A stretch of DNA of 12,728 bases from Pseudomonadota bacterium (GTDB lineage: Bacteria > Pseudomonadota > Gammaproteobacteria > Acidiferrobacterales > Sulfurifustaceae): positions 101,882 through 114,609 of the forward strand of contig CP070641.1 in NCBI GenBank assembly GCA_020354085.1, in the 5' to 3' direction. Position 1 is the stretch's first letter. Each line of letters begins with the position of its first letter. A program made the position numbers and the translations under genes. The notes beneath the pieces are model-generated. The model had not been told where the DNA came from. It saw only the letters and a list, made by a program, of their open reading frames with translations, and did not search any database. Positions 6,119-12,728 of this stretch are shown here, piece after piece.

Positions 6119-6637
6119 ATGGACCCAATCGACTACTGGCCGCAGATTCGCCGCGTATGCAATCACGCCTTGGGTTCTTCCCTTCACTATTCGATGGCCA
6201 CCATCAACGCGGACGGGCCGCCGCACGTGACACCGATCGGCTCACTGCTACTGCGCGAGCCGGGGCATGCGATCTATTTCGAGAAGTTCACGCGCCACAT
6301 GCTGGAGAATCTTCGTCACAACAATAAAATCTGCGTCTTAGCCGTCAACAGCGGGCTTTGGTTCTGGTTGAAGTCGCTGTTCCGTGGACGCTTCGCGACA
6401 CCGCCAGCGCTGCGACTGCACGGCACTGTTGGGGCTCCGAGAAAGGCCACATCGGAAGAGATCGCCCTGTGGCAGCGGCGCGTACGGCGGCTGCGCCGCA
6501 CGAAAGGCCATGCGCTCATCTGGCGCGACATGTGCGATGTGCGCGACATCCACTTTACCAAGGTCGAAGGGGTTCACATCGGCCCCATGACCCGCGGTGT
6601 GTGGTCCGAGTTCAGCAAAGCAGTAGCGACTTCCTGA
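6119..6637 (+). CDS. Pyridoxamine 5'-phosphate oxidase family flavoprotein
   Basis: A 172-residue protein whose first half is an FMN-binding split barrel: 'HYSMATINADGPPHVTPIG' (about 24-42), then 'IYFEKFTRHMLENLRHNNKICVLAV' (about 52-76). This is the usual pattern of the PNPOx-like superfamily. The basic C-terminal half (about 100-172) is less typical and has several Arg-rich turns. Relatives use FMN or F420 to reduce or bind varied substrates, so true PdxH activity should not be assumed. The ATG at 6119 lies 6 bases after AAGGA. The gene stands alone and converges with the old-yellow-enzyme gene, with 7 bases between the two stop codons. Confidence 0.82.
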   Translation: MDPIDYWPQIRRVCNHALGSSLHYSMATINADGPPHVTPIGSLLLREPGHAIYFEKFTRHMLENLRHNNKICVLAVNSGLWFWLKSLFRGRFATPPALRLHGTVGAPRKATSEEIALWQRRVRRLRRTKGHALIWRDMCDVRDIHFTKVEGVHIGPMTRGVWSEFSKAVATS

Positions 6638-6644
6638 TTAGGAT

Positions 6645-7709
6645 TCACGTCGGCTTGGCACGCAGATACTGATCCGGCCAGGCCAGATCAACGCCGAGGC
6701 GCTGCGCCGCGTGCAGCGGCCAATATGGATCGCGCAGGAACTCGCGCGCGAGCAACACGACATCGGCCAACCCAGTGCCGACGATGTGTTCGGCCTGCAC
6801 CGGATCGGTGATGAGACCGACCGCGCCGGTGGTGATACCGACCTCGCGGCGGATGGCGGTGGCGAATGGCGTTTGAAAGCCCGGAGCAGCGGGAACCTTC
6901 GCTTCAGGCACCAGCCCGCCGCTCGAACAATCGATGAAATCGATTCCTAAATCCTTCAAGCGGCGCGCCAGCTCGATCGACTGCGGCAGGTCCCAGCCAT
7001 CCGGCATCCAGTCGGTTGCAGAAATGCGCACGAACACCGGCCATTTGGCTGGCCAGAGATTGCGCACCTCGCGCGCGATGCGCAGCGGCAGACGCAAGCG
7101 GTTTTCGAGCGTGCCGCCATATTTATCGCTGCGCCGGTTCGTAAGCGGCGAAAGAAATTCATGCAACAGATAGCCGTGCGCCATGTGCAACTCGATGACT
7201 TCAAATCCGGCCGCGAGCGCGCGCTCTGTGGCGTCGGTGAACTGCTGCGCGACTGCATCGATCTCGGCGGCGGTAAGAGCGTGCGGTGTGGAATACCCGG
7301 CGCCGAAGGGCAATGGGCTCGGCGCTTGCGTCACCCATGCCTGCCCTCCCGACAATGGTTTGCCGCCTTTCCACGGCAAGTCGGTCGATGCCTTGCGTCC
7401 GGCGTGTGCAAGCTGAATCGCCGCTACCGCGCCTTGTTGCTTGATGAAGCGCGCGATGGGCGCGAGCGCCAGCGCGTGTGCATCCGACCATAGTCCCATG
7501 CAAGCTGGAGTGATGCGGCCTTCTGGGCTCACGCCGGTGGCTTCGATCATGACCAGCCCCGCGCCGCCGACGGCACGCGCCCCCAAATGCACCAGGTGCC
7601 AATCGTTGGCGATGCCATCGATGGCCGAGTACTGGCACATCGGCGAAACGAAGATGCGATTGCGAATCTCAAGCTCGCGCAGAGGTAAAGGAGTAAAGAG
7701 CGCAGACAT
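6645..7709 (-). CDS. NADH:flavin oxidoreductase, old yellow enzyme family (YqjM/XenA type)
   Basis: A 354-residue FMN enzyme with a TIM barrel, of the thermophilic-like old yellow enzyme class (B. subtilis YqjM about 338, P. putida XenA about 363 residues). Cys25 and Tyr27 in PMCQYSA are the class-specific residues that tune the flavin. HAGRK is at 102-106. HMAHGYLLHEFLSP carries His175, His178 and Tyr180, the substrate-binding pair and proton donor. NRRSDKYGG (191-199) is also characteristic. These enzymes reduce activated C=C bonds of enones, nitro compounds and nitrate esters with NAD(P)H; the natural substrate is usually unknown. The ATG at 7707-7709 follows GGAGA by 7 bases and gives family length; a longer in-frame start at 7874 adds 55 unrelated residues. 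Confidence 0.93.
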   Translation of the reverse strand: MSALFTPLPLRELEIRNRIFVSPMCQYSAIDGIANDWHLVHLGARAVGGAGLVMIEATGVSPEGRITPACMGLWSDAHALALAPIARFIKQQGAVAAIQLAHAGRKASTDLPWKGGKPLSGGQAWVTQAPSPLPFGAGYSTPHALTAAEIDAVAQQFTDATERALAAGFEVIELHMAHGYLLHEFLSPLTNRRSDKYGGTLENRLRLPLRIAREVRNLWPAKWPVFVRISATDWMPDGWDLPQSIELARRLKDLGIDFIDCSSGGLVPEAKVPAAPGFQTPFATAIRREVGITTGAVGLITDPVQAEHIVGTGLADVVLLAREFLRDPYWPLHAAQRLGVDLAWPDQYLRAKPT

Positions 7710-7819
7710 TAGTGAATCTCCGGACAGTAGCGTTAATTTCAACGTCGCCCTCGCGGGCCAAGACCTTAAGCTTTTCAGGGTGAGGCATGTGGCGCTTTGA
7801 TGCCCATCAAGCTGATTTG

Positions 7820-7848
7820 TTGTGGCTTCTCCGGTGCGATGCCAAAAT
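7820..7848 (+). promoter_or_regulatory. Candidate promoter for the DUF2845-like gene
   Basis: TTGTGG (7820-7825) and CAAAAT (7843-7848) are 17 bases apart and each match the sigma-70 consensus at four positions. Transcription would start near 7855, about 40 bases before the ATG at 7896. This is a by-eye match only. Confidence 0.3.
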
Positions 7849-7895
7849 GCTTGACTTGGCCGGTACTGAAACACTGCCTCCGCACTGACCCCTCC

Positions 7896-8483
7896 ATGGC
7901 GACACGGCTCAAGCTCGTTTTGCTGTTGCTCGCGGCTGCGGCCCTGATTGCGGCAATCGCGCGTGCCAGCGATTCGTTCTATTGCGGCGAACAGCTCATC
8001 GAGATCGAAGACTCAGAGCAGGATGTCCTCACCAAGTGCGGCGTGCCGGATTACACCGAGACCTGGGAAGAGGAACTGATTCAGAAGCCCCAGGAAGCAT
8101 TCGAGCGCAGCACGAGGATCAGCTACGCCGAGTGGATCTACGACCTCGGGACCAATCACTTCATCCGCGTGCTGTTGTTCCGCGACGGGGTGTTGAAGGA
8201 CGTGCAGACGCGCGGCTACGGCCCCGGCCCCACGACCGATTGCACTAGCAAGACCATCTCCGTCGGCGACACCAAGTTCGAGGTGTTGCGCAAATGCGGC
8301 CAGCCGCAGGCGCGCAAGCACACCACCGAGAAGCGCATGGAACCGATCGACGCGGTGCACCGGCGCCGCTATCCGATCACGGTTGAACGTTGGACCTACA
8401 TGCCGAAGGGCGGCGCGTTGGCGCGCACCATCGTGTTCCGCAACCGGCGGGTGGTCGATATTGAAAGCGGCAACAATCCCTAG
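7896..8483 (+). CDS. Secreted protein with two DUF2845-like repeats
   Basis: A 195-residue exported protein. Residues 1-25 are a signal peptide (MATRLKLVLLLL..., probable cut near ARA). The mature protein is an internal duplication. Repeat 1 (about 30-105) runs from Cys30 through 'DVLTKCGVP' to 'RVLLFRDGVLKDVQ'. Repeat 2 (about 116-193) runs from Cys116 through 'EVLRKCGQP' to 'RTIVFRNRRVVDIE'. In each the two cysteines are 18 residues apart (30/48 and 116/134), fitting one disulfide per repeat in the periplasm. This is the pattern of DUF2845, whose function is unknown. The ATG at 7896 has no clear ribosome-binding site but begins the signal peptide; an in-frame ATG at 7797 would put 33 residues in front of it. 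It converges on the SDR gene with 4 bases between stops. Confidence 0.82.
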   Translation: MATRLKLVLLLLAAAALIAAIARASDSFYCGEQLIEIEDSEQDVLTKCGVPDYTETWEEELIQKPQEAFERSTRISYAEWIYDLGTNHFIRVLLFRDGVLKDVQTRGYGPGPTTDCTSKTISVGDTKFEVLRKCGQPQARKHTTEKRMEPIDAVHRRRYPITVERWTYMPKGGALARTIVFRNRRVVDIESGNNP

Positions 8484-8487
8484 CGCG

Positions 8488-9243
<756 letters not shown>

Positions 9244-9249
9244 ATGCGG

Positions 9250-10605
9250 CTAGGCGGCCACTTTCGGCAAGTGTTTGATCGATTCCTCGATGGCGTCCTT
9301 GGGATATTCGAAATCTTCGAGCTCGCCGGCGAAGTACTTGTCGAACGCAGCCATGTCGAAGTGGCCATGGCCGGAAAGATTGAACAGTATCGTCCTCGGT
9401 TCCTTGGCCTTCTTCGCCGCCAAGGCCTCGTCGATCGCGGCGCGGATCGCGTGACAGGACTCGGGTGCCGGGATGATGCCCTCGGCGCGCGCGAACTGCA
9501 CACCGGCCTCGAAGGTCGGTAGCTGCTTGACCGCGATCGCTTCAATCAGGCCTTCGTGCACGAGTTGCGACACGAGCGGCGAGTCGCCGTGGTAGCGCAA
9601 CCCGCCGGCATGGATGCCGGGCGGCACGAAGTCGTGACCGAGCGTGTACATCTTCATGAGCGGCGTCATGCCGATGGCATCGCCGAAGTCATAGGCGTAC
9701 ACGCCCTTGGTGAGCGTCGGGCACGAGGCCGGCTCGACCGCGAGCAGCCGCACCTTCTTGCCCGCGGCCTTGTCGGCGAAAAACGGAAACGCGATGCCGG
9801 CGAAGTTCGAGCCGCCGCCGCAACAGCCGATCACCACGTCCGGGTAATCGCCGGCCTTCTCCATTTGCTTCTTGGCCTCCTGGCCGATGACGGTTTGATG
9901 ATGCAGCACGTGATTGAGCACCGAACCAAGTGAGTAGTTGGTGTCTTTGCGCGTCGCGGCCTCCTCGACTGCTTCCGAGATCGCTATGCCGAGCGAACCG
10001 GGACAGTTCGGGTCCGACGCCAGGATCTTGCGCCCCGCTTCGGTGAGGTTGGTCGGGCTCGCGAGAACTTCGGCGCCCCAGGTCTGCATCATCGAACGGC
10101 GGAAAGGCTTCTGCTCGTAGCTCACCTTGACCATGTAGACGCGCACCTCGATGCCGAACATGCGCCCGGCGAGCGCGAGCGATGAGCCCCACTGTCCGGC
10201 GCCGGTCTCGGTGGTGAGACGATGGATGCCGGCCTGCTGGTTGTAGTAGGCCTGCGCGACGGCGGTGTTGGGTTTGTGCGAGCCGGCCGGGCTCACGCCC
10301 TCGTACTTGTAGTAGATCTTGGCGGAAGTTTCGAGCGCGGCCTCCAGACGATGCGCCCGATAGAGCGGGCTCGGCCGCCACATGCGGTAGATCTCGCGCA
10401 CCGGGTCCGGAATCGGAATCCAGCGCTGACCGCTGATTTCCTGTTCGATCAGCTGCGGTGGAAAGATCGCGCCCAGCGCCTGCGGCGGCACCGGCTTGCC
10501 GTCCGGGCCAAGCGGCGGGGCCGGCTTATTCGGCATGTCGGCGATGACGTTGTACCACTGCGTGGGAATATCGGACTCATCAAGCAGGATCTTGGTCTGC
10601 GACAC
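9250..10605 (-). CDS. trpB2: TrpB2-type tryptophan synthase beta chain-like PLP enzyme
   Basis: A 451-residue fold-type II PLP enzyme. SHKPNTA (109-115) carries the Schiff-base Lys111. ETGAGQWG (133-140) carries the catalytic glutamate (Glu133, equivalent to TrpB Glu109). GGGSNF (263-268) is the phosphate loop. The extra N-terminal region and length above 400 mark the TrpB2 subfamily rather than TrpB1 (about 400 residues), which pairs with TrpA. TrpB2 enzymes join L-serine or phosphoserine to indole and commonly act without TrpA. No trpA lies beside it. The start is GTG (10603-10605, minus strand), fixed by GGAGG five bases upstream. It is followed six bases later by the SDR gene. The 109-base gap upstream holds two perfect hairpins that may regulate it. 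Confidence 0.93.
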   Translation of the reverse strand: MSQTKILLDESDIPTQWYNVIADMPNKPAPPLGPDGKPVPPQALGAIFPPQLIEQEISGQRWIPIPDPVREIYRMWRPSPLYRAHRLEAALETSAKIYYKYEGVSPAGSHKPNTAVAQAYYNQQAGIHRLTTETGAGQWGSSLALAGRMFGIEVRVYMVKVSYEQKPFRRSMMQTWGAEVLASPTNLTEAGRKILASDPNCPGSLGIAISEAVEEAATRKDTNYSLGSVLNHVLHHQTVIGQEAKKQMEKAGDYPDVVIGCCGGGSNFAGIAFPFFADKAAGKKVRLLAVEPASCPTLTKGVYAYDFGDAIGMTPLMKMYTLGHDFVPPGIHAGGLRYHGDSPLVSQLVHEGLIEAIAVKQLPTFEAGVQFARAEGIIPAPESCHAIRAAIDEALAAKKAKEPRTILFNLSGHGHFDMAAFDKYFAGELEDFEYPKDAIEESIKHLPKVAA

Positions 10606-10634
10606 GGGCGCCTCCGAAGCGAGTAGGAATCGAA

Positions 10635-10656
10635 CGCGGCCGGGAAACCGGCCGCG
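10635..10656. repeat. Perfect 9-base GC hairpin upstream of trpB2
   Basis: CGCGGCCGG (10635-10643) and CCGGCCGCG (10648-10656) pair perfectly around a four-base loop (GAAA on the plus strand). It lies 30 bases upstream of the trpB2 GTG start, inside its probable 5' leader. There is no T-run on either side, so it is not a typical terminator. Confidence 0.6.
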
Positions 10657-10677
10657 CTACCATGCATTAATAAACCA

Positions 10678-10701
10678 ACATCAAGCGCCGAAACTTGATG
10701 T
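10678..10701. repeat. Perfect 8-base inverted repeat between the DLH-like gene and trpB2
   Basis: ACATCAAG (10678-10685) and CTTGATGT (10694-10701) are perfect inverted arms with an 8-base spacer; two more G/C pairs lie beyond one mismatch. It begins 13 bases behind the stop of the dienelactone-hydrolase-like gene and is followed on the minus strand by TGGTTTATT. It could be a weak terminator for that gene or an operator for trpB2. Confidence 0.45.
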
Positions 10702-10714
10702 GGGTCAACCTCGC

Positions 10715-11584
10715 TCAGCGTACCCCGTGCTGCTGGAACCAGGCGTGCAATCGCTTCCAGCCGTCCTCGGCCGGTTCCTTGCGATAGCTCGGGCGGTAGT
10801 CGGCATGAAAACCGTGCGGCGCCTCGGGATAGACCACGATCTCCGATTTGCTCTTGGCCGCCTTGAGGTCGTCCTGGAACATCTCGACCGCGTCGACCGG
10901 AATGCCCTGATCGGCAGCACCGTAAAGACCCAACACCGGTGCCTTGAGCGCGCCGGCCATATCGAGCGGCTGGTTCGGATGCAGCTCGCTCTTGTCGCCC
11001 GTCAGTCGCCCGTACCAGGCGACAGCGGCCTTGAGCTTCGGATTGTGCGCGGCGTACAGCCACACGATGCGTCCGCCCCAACAGAACCCGGTGATCGCGA
11101 GTTTGTCGGCATTGCCGCCGTTCTTCGCCGCCCACGCGGCCGTGGCATCGAGATCGGTCAGCACCTGCCGGTCGGGTACTTTCGACACCACGGTTTCGAT
11201 GATCTCCTGCACGTTGCTCATTTTCGATGTGTCGCCCTGGCGCGCGTACAGCTCTGGCGCGACTGCCAGGTAACCGAGCTTGGCCAAGCGACGGCAGGTG
11301 TCTTTGATATATTCGTGCACGCCGAAGATCTCCTGCACAACCAAGACGATGGGAAGATTCTTGCCCTTCTCCGGCATCGCGCGGTACGCCGGAATCTGGC
11401 CGTCCGGCACTGGGACCTTCACTTCACCGGCGAGTAACCCCTTGCTGTCCGTCTGCACCACCGTCTTGGCGGTGATGGGTTGCGTGGCGACGGCAAATCC
11501 GGCGCCGAGCACGGTCACGACAAACTCACGGCGCGTGAAGGTCATTTTCGGACTGAGACTCGCGATATCGGCTTTGAAGCTCAT
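10715..11584 (-). CDS. Dienelactone hydrolase family protein with Tat signal
   Basis: A 289-residue alpha/beta hydrolase. The nucleophile elbow is GFCWGG (166-171, Cys168). Asp225 lies in AADQGIP and His257 in PHGFHADY, completing the Cys-Asp-His triad of the dienelactone hydrolase family. Glu85 in QEIFGVHEY is the conserved partner of the cysteine. These enzymes open enol-lactones in aromatic degradation, though many genomic members have other ester substrates. Unlike the classical cytoplasmic enzyme (about 235 residues), this one begins with TRREF (17-21) and a hydrophobic stretch (22-36), a twin-arginine export signal. The ATG at 11582-11584 follows GGAGG by 8 bases; a shorter start at 11545 lacks a ribosome-binding site. 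No other aromatic pathway gene is nearby. Confidence 0.88.
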   Translation of the reverse strand: MSFKADIASLSPKMTFTRREFVVTVLGAGFAVATQPITAKTVVQTDSKGLLAGEVKVPVPDGQIPAYRAMPEKGKNLPIVLVVQEIFGVHEYIKDTCRRLAKLGYLAVAPELYARQGDTSKMSNVQEIIETVVSKVPDRQVLTDLDATAAWAAKNGGNADKLAITGFCWGGRIVWLYAAHNPKLKAAVAWYGRLTGDKSELHPNQPLDMAGALKAPVLGLYGAADQGIPVDAVEMFQDDLKAAKSKSEIVVYPEAPHGFHADYRPSYRKEPAEDGWKRLHAWFQQHGVR

Positions 11585-11615
11585 GTTGTCGTCCTCCGTG
11601 GTGAGACAAACGCGC

Positions 11616-11644
11616 ATCCTAACGCTGCGAAAATCGGCTAACAA
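11616..11644 (-). promoter_or_regulatory. Candidate promoter for the dienelactone-hydrolase-like gene
   Basis: On the minus strand TTGTTA (11639-11644) and TAGGAT (11616-11621) are 17 bases apart, each matching the sigma-70 consensus at four positions. A start near 11609 would leave a leader of about 25 bases containing the GGAGG site. Confidence 0.4.
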
Positions 11645-11707
11645 AATTGGGTATTTCTCCTGATGCAACAGACTGTGTCATCATCTCAATAGTTCCGCGC
11701 CAAGACC

Positions 11708-12316
11708 ATGAATTACCTCGCCCACGCCTACCTATCCTGCGAGTCCTCGGATGCCATGATCGGCGGCATGCTGGGCGATTTCGTCAAAGGCTCACTCGCC
11801 GGCCGTTACACACCGGGTATCCGGTCGGCGATCGCGTTGCACCGCGCCATTGATCGCTATACCGACCGGCACCCCACGGTGCGCCAGAGCAATGCGCTCA
11901 TCAGCGCGAAACGGCGGCGCTTCGCAGGCATCATGGTCGATGTGTTCTACGATCATTTCCTTGCCGTGCATTGGGCACGCTTTAGCTCGACACCGCTCAA
12001 AGCGTTCACGCACAACTACTACGCTGTGCTGCACGCCCAGGTGGCAGGTTTTCCGCCGCGGTTGCAGCGTGTCCTGCCGTACATGATGCGCGACGATTGG
12101 CTGGCATCTTACGCCGAGGTCGAATCGGTGGACGCAGCGCTAAACGGCATCGCGCGCCGCTTCCAGCGTTTTGCGCGAGCGCGTGTACTGTGCGACGGCG
12201 TGCAAGAGCTGACGGACAACTACGGCGCGCTGGAAGCACAGTTTCTTGCATTTTTCCCTGAGCTTGTGCAATTCACGCACAGAAATCGTGGCCAGAGCAT
12301 GGATAGCGCCGCCTAG
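11708..12316 (+). CDS. acpH: ACP phosphodiesterase, AcpH family
   Basis: A 202-residue cytoplasmic protein of the acyl-carrier-protein phosphodiesterase family (E. coli AcpH about 193 residues). It opens with the typical MNYLAHAYLS and then GDFVKG (23-28, Asp24), LHRAID (44-49), YTDRHP (51-56) and VDVFYDHFL (77-85). The Asp/His set fits the HD-like metal-dependent fold. The reaction removes 4'-phosphopantetheine from holo-ACP, giving apo-ACP, with a divalent metal. Length and landmarks agree along the whole protein. The ribosome-binding site is weak (CAAGA), but the ATG at 11708 is where the family motif begins. It is divergent from the dienelactone-hydrolase-like gene and followed after 108 bases by sodC; no functional link between the two is evident. 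Confidence 0.87.
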   Translation: MNYLAHAYLSCESSDAMIGGMLGDFVKGSLAGRYTPGIRSAIALHRAIDRYTDRHPTVRQSNALISAKRRRFAGIMVDVFYDHFLAVHWARFSSTPLKAFTHNYYAVLHAQVAGFPPRLQRVLPYMMRDDWLASYAEVESVDAALNGIARRFQRFARARVLCDGVQELTDNYGALEAQFLAFFPELVQFTHRNRGQSMDSAA

Positions 12317-12424
12317 CCGGCACTGTGCCGCATCCGTAGAATCTGATCGGCCGCGGCAAGCCGCCAAGGCTACCGCGCACCCCCCAACGCAGCCCCGACG
12401 CGCACGCGCAGGAGGAGTTCCGCA

Positions 12425-12728
12425 ATGAAACGTACCGTATATGCATTTGGCATTATGCTGATGGTGACGTCATTCGTCGCCGCGGCGGACGCGGTCACCG
12501 TAACCATGAACAAGATCGACGCCAAGGGAATCGGCGCCGCCATTGGCAGCGTCGCGTTCAGCGACGGTCCCGGCGGTTTGGTCATCAAACCCAATCTCAA
12601 GGGCCTGGCAGCCGGCGATCACGGCTTCCATGTGCACGAAAATGCCGACTGTGGCGCCAAGGAAAAAGACGGCAAGATGGTCGCTGGTCTCGCGGCCGGT
12701 GGCCACTACGATCCGACCAAGAGCGGCA
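12425..12728 (+). CDS. sodC: Superoxide dismutase [Cu-Zn], 5' part (runs off the window)
   Basis: The reading frame is open to the edge, so only about 101 residues are present. Residues 1-22 form a signal peptide (MKRTVYAFGI..., probable cut after ADA or VAAA), placing the enzyme in the periplasm. GFHVHE (67-72) gives copper ligands His69 and His71, Cys76 is the first cysteine of the conserved disulfide, and GGHYDP (92-97) carries the bridging His94. The DCGAKEKDGKMVAGLAAGGHYDP spacing is typical of bacterial SodC, which converts superoxide to oxygen and peroxide. The ATG follows AGGAGGAG by about 8 bases. The zinc-ligand part and the electrostatic loop are beyond the window, so completeness cannot be judged. 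Confidence 0.93.
   Translation, partial: MKRTVYAFGIMLMVTSFVAAADAVTVTMNKIDAKGIGAAIGSVAFSDGPGGLVIKPNLKGLAAGDHGFHVHENADCGAKEKDGKMVAGLAAGGHYDPTKSG

Noticed and set aside
6081..6227. A 48-codon plus-strand frame (begins MAKAESNDMK) over the start of the PNPOx-like gene
   Set aside because: It overlaps the recognised gene in another frame, has no ribosome-binding site and no domain-like features.
9689..10381. Long overlapping minus-strand frame inside trpB2
   Set aside because: It is an Arg-rich shadow of the TrpB2 gene in another frame with no family features.
10603..10660. Minus-strand stretch resembling the T-loop of a tRNA (GTTCGATTCC)
   Set aside because: No T-stem pairs around it, no acceptor or anticodon arm can be built, and it lies in the leader of trpB2.
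12317..12331. Small inverted repeat CGGCAC/GTGCCG after the acpH-like gene as a terminator
   Set aside because: The arms almost touch, leaving too small a loop, and no T-run follows.

Overview
This is a GC-rich chromosomal window with the look of a Proteobacterium. A GcvR-like double-ACT protein, a YiiM-type MOSC protein, an AcpH-type ACP phosphodiesterase, a periplasmic chalcone-isomerase-like protein and a bacterial Cu/Zn superoxide dismutase together suggest Beta- or Gammaproteobacteria. No rRNA, tRNA or other lineage marker is present, so the assignment is an inference. I see 15 protein-coding genes, one of them cut by the right edge. There is no CRISPR array, tRNA, intact insertion sequence or phage module.

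Layout. 16-207 (+) encodes a tiny membrane protein that ends in a strong intrinsic terminator. From 3709 down to 280 (-) lies a co-oriented block: a secreted chalcone-isomerase-like protein, a YiiM-like MOSC protein only 7 bases behind it, a GcvR-like ACT protein and a large secreted DUF4139 protein. Facing away is an EamA/DMT exporter (4002-4898, +), preceded by a roughly 200-base stretch with several perfect inverted repeats and possibly a structured leader. A dihydrofolate-reductase-like protein (5021-5533, -) follows.

5534-6118 looks different. It is richer in A/T, full of small palindromes, and carries one orphan 79-residue basic protein whose ribosome-binding site is a run of nine Gs. 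It is the most accessory-looking part of the window.

After it come a PNPOx-like flavoprotein (6119-6637, +), an old-yellow-enzyme family reductase (6645-7709, -) and a secreted protein built of two DUF2845-like repeats (7896-8483, +). Next is a two-gene minus-strand operon pairing a stand-alone TrpB2-type beta synthase (9250-10605, GTG start) with a short-chain dehydrogenase (8488-9243), and upstream of it a Tat-exported dienelactone-hydrolase-like protein (10715-11584, -). Two perfect hairpins lie in the gap before trpB2. The right end holds acpH-like (11708-12316, +) and the 5' part of sodC (12425 to the edge, +).

Most genes are metabolic or envelope housekeeping genes with different jobs. 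The groupings supported by spacing are chalcone-isomerase-like/yiiM-like and trpB2/SDR. I found no convincing undescribed multi-gene system. The best leads are the leader before the EamA gene, the G9 ribosome-binding site and its odd surroundings, and the trpB2-SDR pair.
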